Part shown: positions 1-13,200 of the stretch, piece after piece
How the letters are laid out: each line of letters opens with the position of its first letter
How positions within the stretch are numbered: the stretch's first letter is position 1
Origin: Apostichopus japonicus
Lineage: Eukaryota > Echinodermata > Holothuroidea > Aspidochirotida > Stichopodidae
DNA length: 64,000 bases
Assembly (NCBI RefSeq): GCF_037975245.1
Contig: NC_092582.1
Location: 2,245,001 to 2,309,000, forward strand
Direction of reading: 5' to 3'
The notes under the pieces: generated by a model
The model's database searches: none
Seen by the model: only the letters and a program-made list of their open reading frames with translations
What the model was told of the DNA's origin: nothing
Translations under genes and position numbers: made by a program

Positions 1-205
1 AATTTGCTTCTGTTTGGTCCCTGAATTCATATGTCAGTCATGAATATTTTAACAAATTTCACATCTGACAAGTGATTAGTTCTAAATCAAGAAAGCCTTA
101 TCTATTTCAATCCGGGTGAAATTTTGCACACAAGCATCTTGTTATACAGATGTCTACAACATGCACACATATGGTATTTTAAGCACAGTTTAAGAAGCTC
201 TGTCG
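1..205. other. Non-coding flank
   Basis: A+T-rich sequence before transposon copy A; no gene signal seen. Confidence 0.5.
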
Positions 206-210
206 GATAC

Positions 211-1992
211 CAGGCGCGTATCCAGGGGGCGTTGGGGGCGCGCGCCCCCCGGGTAAGAAAAAGAGGAGAGAAAAAAAGAGAAGAAAAAAAGGGAAAAAGA
301 GGGGAAAAAGAGGAGGAGGAGAGGAAGGAAGGGAAAAGAAAAAGAAAAAGAAAAAGAAGAAAGAGAGAAAAAGGAGAAAAGGAGGGAGTAAAAGAAAAAC
401 GCCAAAACACCGGGAAGAGAAAGAGGAACAGGGACATCATTGCAGCGCTGATCCCTATTATATACACAGGGTAGCCAGTGACGGATCAAGGATTTCGGAA
501 GGGGCGTGTGCCTCACCCTACCCCTTACACCGACAACTCCATTTTTGACTTTTCCATTTTCCTCTCTCACTCATAATCTATACATATACTATATATGGTC
601 TATCATAACGTGTCTGTGTGTATATACGCCTTAAACAATTGTAGAATTGTGCTATGAAACCAACTGTGGCTGGTCTCGAACTCGACCGTGTCGACCGGGA
701 ACATGACGCATTTCGGGAAGGGGGCGACCGCCCCCCCCCCCTTCAGCATATTGTTTGTTATAATATTGCTAGTAATTTCAAATGTAGAAAGTGCTTAGAT
801 GCAACTTACAAGGCCTGGGAAGTGTCATTTCCAGCGATCTGGGAGGCATTTTCGGCCAAAATTTTCTTGTACGCTTCGCGCCAACTTATGGTGGCGCTAC
901 GCTTAGATAATTTGACTACAGGCTTCGTCCCCCCCCCCCCCCCTTGGCAAATTCCTCGCTACACGCCTGTTCGAATTTGTAAAGCAAACAGCAGATATCA
1001 CATCATATCAGTGAGCATGAAAAATGGCGTTCCAGGATGAACAGCCTCAAAACTGTCCGACTTGCCCGAAAAAATAACCAAACATTTTCAACATACTAAT
1101 GTCAATATCATATATATGCAAGCATCGGTTATTACATCGCATGCCATCGTATACCGTACGGTCCGTGAAAGTTACGCAGTATACCGCGGGATGCTAATGT
1201 AAACAACGAAATGTCTTATGTAGATAGAGAAAAAGCATGGAGGTCCAATTATGCCAAAACTCTCTTTTACATTAGTAATGGCGAAGTAGGGGCTTCAGCC
1301 CCCCCCCCCCCTCCTCCTACGCCTATGTGTGCAGTGTTCGGTTTCGGAAATATCTGCTATTTTTTCATTTCCTTCAACCAAGTTTTATAATAGCCGTTAT
1401 AAGAAGTTTTAATATTTCTACACCAATAAATTAACTGTGTCGGAATTTTCGAAAATTTCTGACCAACATTCTTCATCACACTTCCCTCTACTCGTGCAAT
1501 TTTTACCGGACTGTTAGGGGTTCAAGGAGGTTTTTCTATATTGGTTGTCCATAGATGAAATTTTGTGCAACATTGTGGGTATGTTTTTAAGTTTATTCAC
1601 GAGAATGTGAATTTTCAAATTCTCAACAAATAATGGGCTTAAAACCTTGAAAAGTGGGGCTGACGGATATTGTGGGCCGCGACGTAGAATCACCTACAAA
1701 AGCAATGATCCACAGGACATGCGATGAGGTCGAGCATGATGTGTGACTGGTGACAATCTTCAAAAAGGTTATGGATGGGAAAAAAAACTATTGGGAAATA
1801 CTTGGTTCTCAGGCAAAAAGTGTACATCTGGTTAGTCATTTACAAGCCCGAGAAGTGCCATTTCCGGTGATCCGGGTGGTCTCAAAACCAGAATTTTTCT
1901 TGTACGCTGCGCGCCAACCGATGGTGGCATTCCGCTTAGATAGTAAGTCGCGCCCCCCCCCCCCCGGGTATAAAATCCTGGATACGCCCCTG
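211..1992. mobile_element. Terminal-inverted-repeat DNA transposon, copy A (non-autonomous)
   Basis: Begins CAGGCGCGTATCCAGG and ends CCTGGATACGCCCCTG, inverted repeats of 16 bp with one mismatch. It is flanked on both sides by GATAC (206-210 and 1993-1997), a 5-bp target duplication. The same 1.8-1.9 kb sequence recurs at 45383-47327 with a different duplication. Inside are a purine-rich stretch (250-425), long C runs and an internal direct repeat (808-912 and 1840-1945, sharing TTCTTGTACGC and ATGGTGGC). The open frames it contains show no transposase motif I recognise, so it probably depends on enzyme encoded elsewhere. Superfamily not assigned: a 5-bp (or 6-bp) duplication with CAGGCGCG ends fits none of the common types I know. 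Confidence 0.85.
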
Positions 1993-2194
1993 GATACATT
2001 CACTGGCCATCGGAAACATAAAAACCTATAAAATCAAGACTGTAGGGCAGTAACATTTGTAGAATCTCTAGGGGTTGAAGAACATCGAAAAACATGTATC
2101 GTCGAAATGTTACACGGCGATGCTTTGATGTGCGTATATTCAAGGGCCTTGTTGAAGAAAGTTGGGGAGGGTGTCCAATTTCTTAAACGACACT

Positions 2195-2320
2195 ATCTAA
2201 GCGGAGCGCCACCATCAGTTGGCGCGTAGAGTGCAAGGAATTTTTTGGGGGGGTTGCAAAATTGCCTCCTAGATTGCCGGAAATGGCACTTCCCAGGCCT
2301 TGTTAGTTGAATCTAAATAT
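2195..2320 (-). mobile_element. Inverted fragment of the same transposon family
   Basis: On the minus strand this reads AACAAGGCCTGGGAAGTGCC then the GATGGTGGCGCTCCGCTTAG block, the same module found at 808-912, 1840-1945, 45958-46065 and 47183-47290. It is a solo, truncated and opposite-facing piece about 200 bp beyond copy A. Confidence 0.7.
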
Positions 2321-4032
2321 ATTTAATTTTGGGTCCTCATGAAATTTACACTTCATAAACAAAATATGTTCCGTAAAATCACCTTGTAGTGAAAAAGTAG
2401 GACTTAACGTTACCTTATAAGCTCTGCTCTATTCTTTGCTTTACACAGGTAATTGAAGATAAGAAAGCACGGTAGGGCATGCTGATGGTACCCGTAGCCT
2501 ATATATGCTGTGGAAGCCATATGGGGAATTTAGGTGTAAATTAATTGTTAGAGTTGTGTTATCATTGTTTGTTTTACATGCCAAAATGAACCCAACTGTG
2601 GAGGCGGGGGGGGGGGGGTGGCGAGTGGATGTACCGTGTAGGGAACTGCGCCTCAATATTTCTAGTTAAAACATTGGGGCCCTGGTATAGGTACTAACAG
2701 TGACACTGATAGGCACTTATAAAGCATATAGACGTACTAAATATATTTATGAACCGTAGTTTCACATTAGACGTTCATTCTTAAGCTGTCTACGTCTATT
2801 GTTATTCTAGCAAAACTCGTGGAAACCAAACAACGCATCCGCGATCGACCTACGTTATGAGCTCGATCGGTTTTCCTTTTGAACGCCATTCTTACAATAG
2901 TTTCCTAGAATGTTGAGGTCGCACACTACTGACTAATGAAATCAGGAAAAAATGATATCAACATTTCGTTAAAACCAACTAAAATATCGCATTCTGTCCA
3001 GGCGTTCACATTATCGTAGGCATGTTAAGAATTCTGTTCCAGTTTGCAAATACAAAAATATATTTTGAGACGCAAACACTAGGTCGCGCTGCAATGTAAA
3101 TCAGAAACGTTTCAGCTGAACTAAGGTACTACACTGTAAAAACCGCCAATTGCTTGGTCAATAACGTTTTGCACAGAATTTGGTCTTTTCGCTGAGATAC
3201 TGCGTGAGGTTGTTTAAATATTGAGACATGTGAGAAAATACGTTTGACCTTTGATCCATACCTGGGTCATTTCCAAAGGATGTTTTCCTTTGACAAGTGC
3301 AGTGTTCACGATCTTGGTATTTTACACTCCGTCGACACGAAAAATGGCGCAGCGCATATAAAGTGAAACTTTCGAAGATACAAAGTTCGGCGGATATTAT
3401 GGACACCTTTGTACCATCCATTCTCAACGTGGATTGGATTGGGAGATCTCATCACAGTACTTGAAGATGGGTAGGCCTATACGAATATAAATACATCAGA
3501 AGGAGAAAGTGAATCAGTCGATAATTTACCATGAAATTGTGAGAATATATCACCTTTGCAATCTTTCTTTCTTTTCCATATATATGCGTTTTGTTTTTTG
3601 GGGCTGTTGTCAATTGCAAAAAAATAAATCTTTTATGCATAAAGTTTATTTTATTAGCATAAATCACGATGTTATTCTATGAAAACACGAGTTCATTGAC
3701 TGTCAAATGTCCTTTACCGTAATGACATAAAACGTTTTCGCAGTACCGGTTCGCCTTGAATGCTAGCTTCAGACTAAAACACAGGTCTGAGCGATTTGAA
3801 GTTTGATATGTAATCTACATGCTAACTTCAATCCAAACTCTGTTCTGCACAATAATATTTACTAGTCTTGCGGCATTAGCCAAGTCGAGAAAATATCGGT
3901 AAAACAAGGACCTGATCACCAATAAAAGTTATTCCGATCAGTTTGGTGTTTATGTTGTCATCGTGTCTTTGTGCCTGTTACTTTATTTTAACCACTTTGC
4001 CTATTACTATTAAAACTTAGACCTAGGCCCAA
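2321..4032. other. Region upstream of the aminopeptidase B-like gene
   Basis: About 1.7 kb without recognisable coding sequence; open frames here have no familiar motif. Presumably holds the promoter and any 5' untranslated sequence, but I could not place a TATA box or initiator with confidence. A G run lies at 2607-2618. Confidence 0.5.
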
Positions 4033-4050
4033 GTTAGGACAGGTCCTAAC
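4033..4050. promoter_or_regulatory. Perfect inverted repeat just upstream of the start codon
   Basis: GTTAGGAC-AG-GTCCTAAC: 8-bp perfect arms with a 2-base centre, ending 11 bases before the ATG at 4062. It could be a protein-binding palindrome or a small structure in the 5' leader; the function is unknown. Confidence 0.4.
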
Positions 4051-4061
4051 ACTAAACGGGA

Positions 4062-4254
4062 ATGCCGTTCGGTAGGGCTGAGGCCAAAACAAGGTTCTTG
4101 CACTCGGACTATGCAGTTGATGTGGCCTCAACATCCAATTTTCGACATTTTCGAGTGACCCATTATCACCTGGACCTAGACTTTGATTTCGAGAAGAAGG
4201 AGATAAAAGGAACGGCAGATCTTCGCATGACATGCCTCCAGTCGTGTTCCCGTA
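4062..4254 (+). CDS. RNPEP: Aminopeptidase B-like gene, exon 1 (start codon)
   Basis: Encodes residues 1-64 and the first base of codon 65. The ATG opens a frame reading MPFGRAEAKTRF then VDVASTSNFRHF, the conserved start of the N-terminal beta-sandwich domain, with HLDLDF after it. I end it before GTGAGT at 4255. An alternative donor GTAGTG at 4252 would also stay in frame and remove one residue (Ser-Leu instead of Ser-Arg-Ile). No upstream in-frame coding continuation was recognised. Confidence 0.85.
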
Positions 4255-7200
4255 GTGAGTTTTTGTAACTTTATCCAACTTAGGCTAGCCTAGGCTATAG
4301 ACATACTGTACCAATGCCTAGCCAGTTTGGTTAGGTATGGCTAGCCTAAGTTAGTTCATACTTTAGTAACTTTATGCCTAATGTAAGCTGTGGGCTCTAT
4401 CTGGGAGATGTTAGTGACCACCATAAAAATATTGTGTTTCGGTCCAATGGTATATATGGTAAATTTGCAACAGCAAGGGCAGTAATGTTCTAAAGGTTAG
4501 CTGTGGAGTGTCATCACAATCTTGATTATTTTTCACAGTAGTTTCTATCTTTTAGCTATGTGCTTCCATCAAAGGTGTGACCAGAATAGCCCCAGAAATA
4601 GTAAGAATAATTCTTGTAAAGGTCAGGAGTCAAATTGCTTGAAGCAAGGGAAATTTACCTAACTTTGCACTTCCGTTGAAGTGTATACTGCTGTGTCTCG
4701 AAGAACTTAATTGATCATTCATTTCACTGGCAATTTTGGCTAATTTCGTTAAGACTTTTATAGGTTTTAATTAAAACAGTGGTTAAAATTTGACTAACAA
4801 GTTACGCAGCTACTAGTGTCTATCACTATCAGTGCAGCTACAGTATGTAAAACACAGTATGGGAAGACGTGTGAAACTACCTTATACCACCATATGCCAA
4901 CTAAAATCTATCCAAAAGCGAGCTGTAATTCTTGGTAATTACTCTCCATGGATGTGGACGATAAATAGTAATACTATCATCGTTGTGTTTTTATATCATT
5001 TTTATGATAAAGGTGTTTCTCAGAAAGTTTGACCAAGCATCCCTGTAGTATTCAGTATAACTGGCCCCTTGTAAATTCCCATCTCCTACAGTAGGCTTGG
5101 GTGTAGTGGCTGCTAATTAGTATATTACTGTGTCAGCATAAAGTTGTGTTACTTCCCTGTTGTCTCAGACTACCAAACTTCTGCTCAGATAACCGAAATG
5201 AAATCAGTTTTAGGGGTCTCAACATGAACGACTAGTTGTTTTAGAGGTAAAATGATAGATCAGTATCTTCCCCAAAGCTGGTGTTCACATAACCTACACA
5301 TTTCTCCCACATTGGTCATTTTTATATTGCAAGATTTTGTTGGATAATCAAATTTGCTGTTCTAACAACTGGCAACAAAGGTCTGATTGTCCAAAAATCC
5401 TTAAAATATTTGCCCATTGTATCTTCGTAGGAATTTTGAACATTATTATCAACTACTCGACTCCCACAGTGCTGTCACAAAAAATGTACAGTAGATACAC
5501 TTACCGACATCTCAAAAAATGAGGACTCCAACCCACCAAATTATAGTGGAATGCATGTACACAGACTTGAAAATAATTAGACAAAATAATAAGATTACAC
5601 GTTACCTAGATATAGAAGCATACAAATTATACTGCCATTGTAACAGCATTCAACATTGGGAAATAATTGTAGGTACAAACACATTTACAGTAGGGTGTAT
5701 GAATTGGATGTTAAAAAATGTTAACACAAAAGAATAATCATGTCACATAACCTGCACATGTGTCTCTTTTTCAGTTATATTGGACAATCACGATACAGTA
5801 TCTCTCGGGAAAGTGACGTTGGTGCCATCAGGACGAAGTCTTCCATATGAATGCCATCCATTCTCGCCATATGGCTCAGCTCTGCACATTTTCCTGTCCT
5901 GCCAGGAAGGAGATGTTTTTACCGTCCGCATCGAGTTTGTGTCTGGCAGGGGCCCCTCTCTTAATTGGCAGGAACCGGAGCAAACAGCAGGTCTGGATGT
6001 TGCTATTACCTTGTAAAAATATTCCCTTAAATATCTTTCTTTTGTAAGAGTCTACAGAATCTCCAAATGAGGACATTATACCCTGGTAAAATACTTATCA
6101 AGCAGAACTTGAAACACTTGTATACCTCTCACACTAACACTTTTAATGTTTCACTGTTGTATATATGAATTTTAGATCCTCCTGCAAGCAGGGACTCACG
6201 AAGAAGCCTCATTGGCTTTATCAAAGCTGCAAGCTGACCCAAGTCAGCCTCTTAGATTCATATTTAATGTCCACATTAATGAATTGTCAATTTTCAACAA
6301 CTCTGTAACTGGATAACATACATTAATCTTGGAGTGACTCGAACTGGGGACCTTATTATTGGAAGGCACCGGCGTTAACCACTGGGCTAACAATCCGTTT
6401 GCTTACACTCCACTGAGATAACACTCCACTGAGCTAACACTCCACTGAGCTAACACTCCACTGAGCAAACACTCCTCTTATAATCGCAGTTTGAATTGTG
6501 GCAGAATTTGGTAAAAGATGGTCAAGTTATTGCAGTGAGTGGATGCACTCTCAAAAAGGAGCGTTGTCCAGAGGGTAACCGTGTGGAAATTAAATGGCTA
6601 TCGTCTTCAGTGCATGCTCATAATTCCTGCACTGACATCTGTTGGAATTTTTCAACTGGTTTCAAATATTGCATGTGCCATTAAGCAACATGGCTTTGAG
6701 ACTCTATGTAACTGTATCCCAGGTCCCCATGTTCGCTACAGTAGTATGGAGTTCATATGTGTTATGTTCCCCCAAAGTGAGATCCGTTGAACATCTGTTG
6801 TACATCTCAGCATCAAAAAGGAAACTTTCAGACAGTTTTCTGATGTCTTCTGTGGTAGTCTTGATGTCATGAAACTTAAAGGAATACTTAATAGAAAATG
6901 TATTGATAATACTTTAGATTCATGTGCTCTACTCTGCAAAGAATGGTTACTGACCACAGTTAAAATATAGAAAAAGCTTTTTTCTAAAACTTTAACTAAG
7001 TGATAGGTTCTGTACTAAGACAGTATAGTCAACATAAATATATTAAATTTTGAGTTACGGTTGTTTTGATTGTTTTATCAGATAAATAATTTTCATCTCA
7101 AAAACTACCTTGTTGCTGCAAGCCAAATGTTTTCTAAATAGAACACATTTTTTTTCTGAGTTTGAAAAACATTTCTCGTTGTCAACTGCAGGTGTTTGTT

Positions 7201-10200
7201 TTGTTCAATTATAAAATACAGGCAAGAAAAATCCTTTCTTCTACTCTGTTGGGTTCACCACTACTAACAGAACGATGTTTCCGTGCTGCGACTCCCCAGC
7301 CGTGAAAGCGACATTTTCTGCTTTCATAAAGGTATGTGGCCATTGGAAGATTTCTTTAAGTTGGACATTGCAGTATCTTGTTCTCTCAGAGGGCGAGGTA
7401 ACACTGTATTAACCACATGATTCCTTTTGCTAGATTATCGTGTCAACTCTGGGGTAGTATTTAGAGGTATAATTAAGTTCTAATATTGAGATAATATATA
7501 ATACAGAACTTTTCCAAAAAATATGCATTGATCCCAAGTTCTAGCTTTATAACTTGTTACTTTGAGAGGTATAAAATGTTGATTTTATTTCGGAGGAGTG
7601 CCATTTGAGCAGTAACGTTTGATGTCAAACTTGAACTACACTGCTGTTGTTTTCCTTTCAAATTGAAGTGATTGTGAAAGCTTGACAAAATACTGAATCA
7701 TTTTGTGAAAGGATGTTGGTGGTTAAAGGTTTCATCAAGTAACCTCATGAAATTTAAACAACTGTTTTAATTGTGATTGGATCATAATTGCATAGTCGAC
7801 ACAATAAACAGTAATAACCATTTCATGATTTGTCCATACATGATATCACAAAATTATTGTGTGGTGTCATGTATTTTTTATCCGAATTAAATGAACAAAT
7901 TTCACAATTTTGCATCAGAGCAGCAGAATGTCCGTACTATCAAGATGGCATTTGGACGAATTTGTTTCTTTGCTAATTTCTTGCAACATGCTATTTGTTT
8001 AATATCAACTCTTAGTAAGCAACAGTTGTTCACATTGAGATAGATGGTGGACCTTGTAGATTGAACTTTGACTTTTTAGGTTCCAACAGTTGTGGGTAAC
8101 TAACTATTGATTTAAGGAAAAATGCAAGTGAATTCCAGTGTAGGAATTAAAAAGGAATTATGTCACCTCGTTAGCATGTTACCTCGTTAGTCTAGAGTAT
8201 CTTGACAACTGACTGACAAGACTGGTTGACAGCTGATTCATGTCTGTCATGTGATAAAGTGTGCACAATTAAAGGACTAATTTGTGGGAATAAACCTCAA
8301 TCTCGATTTTATGACCAAAACATGAGGTTACAGTACACTGATCACATGAGTAGAACTAACAAGTTGACCTCAATTGGTTTGTTGTTGGTTTTTCCTTTAA
8401 ATTTCCAGTGTTTTGCACTTTATAGAGTGAATGCTTTTGTGATAATACTTTGATGACCAATTTTAAAGATAAGTTTCTAGAGACGACTGAAACAGAACAG
8501 CTTGAGTTTACTATATTAGCAGAGATTTATATCAATTTTAGTCTTACAATTGACTTGTATTTTCCTAAATGTCAAGGTACGGACTATCTGGTCTGACGTT
8601 AAAACAGAGAATTACTTTAAATTGATTCAATTTGTAGCCCAAATTCTTTGACCTAGAAAAAAATTTGAATCAAGATAACCCAGTCTCTTCAGAATTTCAA
8701 GTTACTGGTATTTTTTTAATTATTTTTTTTTTTTTGGTGTTTCTGCAAAACCCTAGTTATTTCAGCATTCTATAGTGAACAAACTTCATTTATCCAAATT
8801 GTATACACCAATTCTTCATACTTTTTTGGGAATACATAAATTTATTCTAGGTTGTAATTTGTCACTTATATTCTTGTATTGGTCAGGCTCCGGAGGGGTT
8901 TTCAGCTGTGATGAGCGCAGCTTACAGGGAAGAATTAGGAGGCAACCGATTCTTCTTCAAGATGGACCATCCCATCCCGACTTACCTCATCGCCATCGCC
9001 GTCGGAGAAATGGCATCAAAGCAGATTGGTCCGAGAAGTAAAGTCTGGGCAGAACCTTGCATGCTGGTATGTAAAAAAAAAAAAAAAGTAAATTTTTTTT
9101 TGAAAAAGAGTAAAAAAAAATTAAAGAAAAAAAAGAAAGAAAAAAAAAGGAGTAAAACAAAAAAACTTTTGGTGATCCATACAGGAACACCAGATATTGC
9201 AGAGTAAAGTAATAGATTACACAGACAATTCATCAAAAACTTGGATAGTATTCCTATCATTGGTGACTGTTGAGTACAAAGGATTTGATGTTGTAGGTCT
9301 TTGGAGTGACTTAATGTTGACTCATGGGCTAAAAGGTATTATTTTTTGGGGGGATTTGAAAATCAATGAAATACTAGAATTTGGTGTACACAATGCACAC
9401 AGGGTCTATTTTGTCAGGATGTTTCGAGATGATCTTGTGGTTTGCTTCCTCTTATCAGAGTCGCACTGTTCTAATGCTTTTCTGCTACTGTACACTGTAC
9501 CTATGTTAGTACTTATTTTTTGGACAGAAGAAAGATATATTTTCATATGGTGGGAAGAGAAAACCAGAAACGTCGACCCAGAATACATACCATGTGGTCA
9601 GACGACTGACCGCGACACAACTGACCATTCGCTTATGTTCGTGATGCTTTTGAGTTCTCCTCTGGAAAGCAGTGCTTCTGCACTGAGCAGGACTACCCTC
9701 ATTAAAGATGACAATAATGAAAAAAGAATGAAAAAAAAATAAGCAGAAACCATGCTTGTCTTTTACTCTATTTGCTCAAATCCTGTTTACAACTCTCCAG
9801 TCCAGTTTCCTGTGTATTCTCGTCTTACATACGGTAATAATTGCAGCCGGTTGACTTGGACAGCTGGAAGTTGTAAGCCTTAGTTATACTTGATTGAACT
9901 TTCAGTCAGTAAGGTAGCCAAAGACGGTTATATTTAATTGACCAATGATGACCTTGGGCCTGAACAAATCTATGAAGATATTACCAAATAATTACAAAAT
10001 AATGAGCTCAGTCAACAGGCTTCTTTGTCAGTCTACCAATCATCAACCATGTGAGAAATTATTTTTCCTTAATTTTGAGAGTTTGTTTTTACCAACTTTC
10101 TTGAAGCAGCTGGTCGTATTTACAATGTAGCATCTTGTTGCCATGGAAACCCTAGGCATAACATTATATTTTTAGTCTGTCACATTGGATTAGTGTCCCA

Positions 10201-13200
10201 ACAGATGGCTTTAAATTGGAGAAATTATGTCAGTTTTCTGAAAAAAATAAAGTATCAACAGTTAACCTTGGCCTAAGCGACCTTCCAGAGCAGATGTTTC
10301 TAGCATGAGCCTCATTTGCATATGTTGTACCAAGGTTCCTGTTTTACGCCTGAAATCTGTGTTTTCCACGACTGCACATTACATACTGACGACCAGATAT
10401 ATGGTTCCGTTGTAATATCTAAATGCAGTGTTACCTATTGTTACGACCAAAAATTCAACACAGAATTCACAAAAACCCAAATAACAACGATATTCTTGCA
10501 TTAAACATTCCACCATTTTTCAATTCTTATTAAAAGTATAGTCAATCTGTAATTTATGTTGTTGTTCTCCTACTCCTAGGCTTGGCTAGGATCGGTAACA
10601 CATTGATGCCAATATTTTGAAATATGGTTCTTTAGCCTGCCTTGCCCGGCCCATTTGGGATTTAATTTGTTACATTATAAAATGCATGTCTTTGTGATTT
10701 GGCAGTGTCGTACACAATACATACAGTATGTACAGTCCTGCATTAACACTTACTGTAGTGCACTGAACTGTAGCCAAATGTTAATGTTAGGACTACTGTA
10801 GGCTACATTTTGCGCCATTTGTTTCCACAAGATTTTTGTTGAAATTGAATTTCTAATAATTCTTCTTTGGCAAAATAATAAACCATCCCTTCATTATGAA
10901 TAAACATCATGAAAGAATGGGCTAGATATTAGTTATTCTTACGCTATGAATTGTCAGTGTAAAATCAATTATCCAAACCGGCAAAAGACAATTTATTATG
11001 GTCATGATTGTTACGACAGGATGTTTGAAAGTTATGACCAAGTTTTCAGTCTGTCATAAAAAAAATTCCCCCAAACAGTTACGAATGTTTTCATGACTAA
11101 ATGCGAACCCTGTTTAGAACCTAGTTTAGACTGAAGTAATTATTGCCCTGATATACTTAATAGGCTGTAAATTAACAGCTGATTGCACCATTCTGTGTAA
11201 GAAGAATTAATTCATCAGGCTTTAGAGTGTAAGCACATGGATTAAGAATAAGTACTGTTAAGTCTGCTGCATACTTTTGTGACTGGACGGGACCAGACTC
11301 AACTCAATTGTAGTGAATTTGTATTGGTTAGTCCTCGTAAGAGCCATAGTCTGCGGGACCGATAAGCACACACAGCGACTGTGGACCAGTACTGGCGTGT
11401 AGGTCACATGCAAAGTTACTCACATGTGATTGGTTAAACATTAAATGTTGAAACTTGGCAGACTGTCGTATTCATGAATCGGGGAGAACACAACATGGTG
11501 AGTTTCTCTGAAAGCACTCGACGCAGCTTAAACCTGGCAAAATCTGGATCAGTCATAGTCTTAATCCCACGCACACAATGCGGGATTATCCGTAATTTCA
11601 CATGTCACAATCATCGAGTTGATTTGGGTCGTGTTCACTCGGGCAGTGCGGAGACAGTCTTTAGTGAACCTTAAAACAGTGGAATGGTAAACTAGAGGCT
11701 TGAACAAGATGTTATTGATTGGTATACACACATTGCTGACTATCTATCAGTTACTAAGTATGCACTGTATCCTCAAATGTTCTTATGTAATGGAATTGGT
11801 GTATTTTACCTCACTCCTTGCTTACCTGTCTCCCCCCAACTTTTGTACTCTCGTTCTACCGTAAAAAATACAAACAATGTAGACACTTTGGGTGGTAGAA
11901 TGAGAAGGAAGGGCATTGACCGGAGGGGTCCAGTCATAGAGGGTGCACAGTGTTAAAAGGTTACCAGTTCATTCTAGACACGGTAAAACAAAGAGTGCAA
12001 AGGTTGTGGGGAGACAGGTAAGCTCGTCACTCGTATATATCTCAACCAGTACGTATTGGAATTTTCACAGGGAATAGCTTATGCTGAGTTTTCTGGTGCA
12101 GTGGAGAGGTACATCCAACTCGGAGAGAAACTGTTTGGTCCTTACATTTGGGAACGATACGACATTCTAGTGATGCCGCCCTCTTTCCCCTTCGGTGGAA
12201 TGGAGAACCCTTGCTTGACGTTCGTCACCCCGGGGATTCTCGTCGGGGATCGTTCACTTCTAGATGTCATTATGCATGAAGTGGTAAAGAATTTCTTTTT
12301 TATTTATACTGATTGTCCCTTTGTCACATCATCATTGAAAGATCATTAAAACATTGTCATTGAAGGTGTTTATGGTGAACTTCCCTTTTTGGGAGAGACC
12401 ACAGTTTTTATTATCTCAATACATTACATGTATATAGAGATATTGTATCAGTAAGTGGGACTCTCTCTTCTCTTAAAAAATTTTCAGCGTCTTCATACAA
12501 AGTTCTTTTTCTCTGGAATTTCCAGAGCAAGCATATATCATATAGGCCAACAAAAGTTACTATTTTTTATTCCAGAATTGTATCTCATTCTATGACTTTT
12601 TCACCGATTTATGTCCAAATTTGGCCAAATCCCTCTGAAAAACAGTTGAAATGAGGCCTTTTTGCACACGCTCCAAAACTTGTTTGTTTCATTGTTTTTG
12701 ATGATTAAGCCCCGCCTCCAAGTCTTGTGTAGCAGATTGGCTATGACTCAAGCCCCGCCTCCAAGTCTGGTTTGTAGCAGATTGGCTATGCCTCATGGCA
12801 GCTACATGTTAGACATACGAAAATGGTCACCCTCACGACCAATGCACACTAATTCCATATACACATTGTTGTGCATTTAATTTATATTAGGACTTCGTCT
12901 GTTTATAGCTCCATGGTTTTAGTAATATCAATTTAAGGATTGTTCTTTTGTTCAGGTAGTTTTTCAGAGCAAGAGTCATGATAAGTTTGTTTGATTGCCC
13001 ATCAGGTATTTTGTATAATTACGTATGCACTTTGTTGTGCTGCTGAAGGCTACAAGTTTAGGCTAGGCCTAATGCATTCTATATTAGGCCTTAATTTAGT
13101 AATAGCCACATTAGCATTGTACTGGTGGTGTTCAGGCAGTTTTGGGCCATGGTACAGTAAGTTTGTTTGATTGCCTTACAGTGTGTTTTAATTTTTAAGT

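Larger units (their letters stand above)
5991..7221 (+). other. Intron 2
   Basis: 1.2 kb; holds the antisense SINE and its A-box array. The rest shows nothing recognisable. Confidence 0.75.

Noticed and set aside
102-570. Lys/Arg/Glu-rich and Phe/Ser/Leu-rich frames at 102-570 and again at 45296-45649
   Set aside because: These are the purine tract of the two transposon copies read on either strand; no transposase motif is present.
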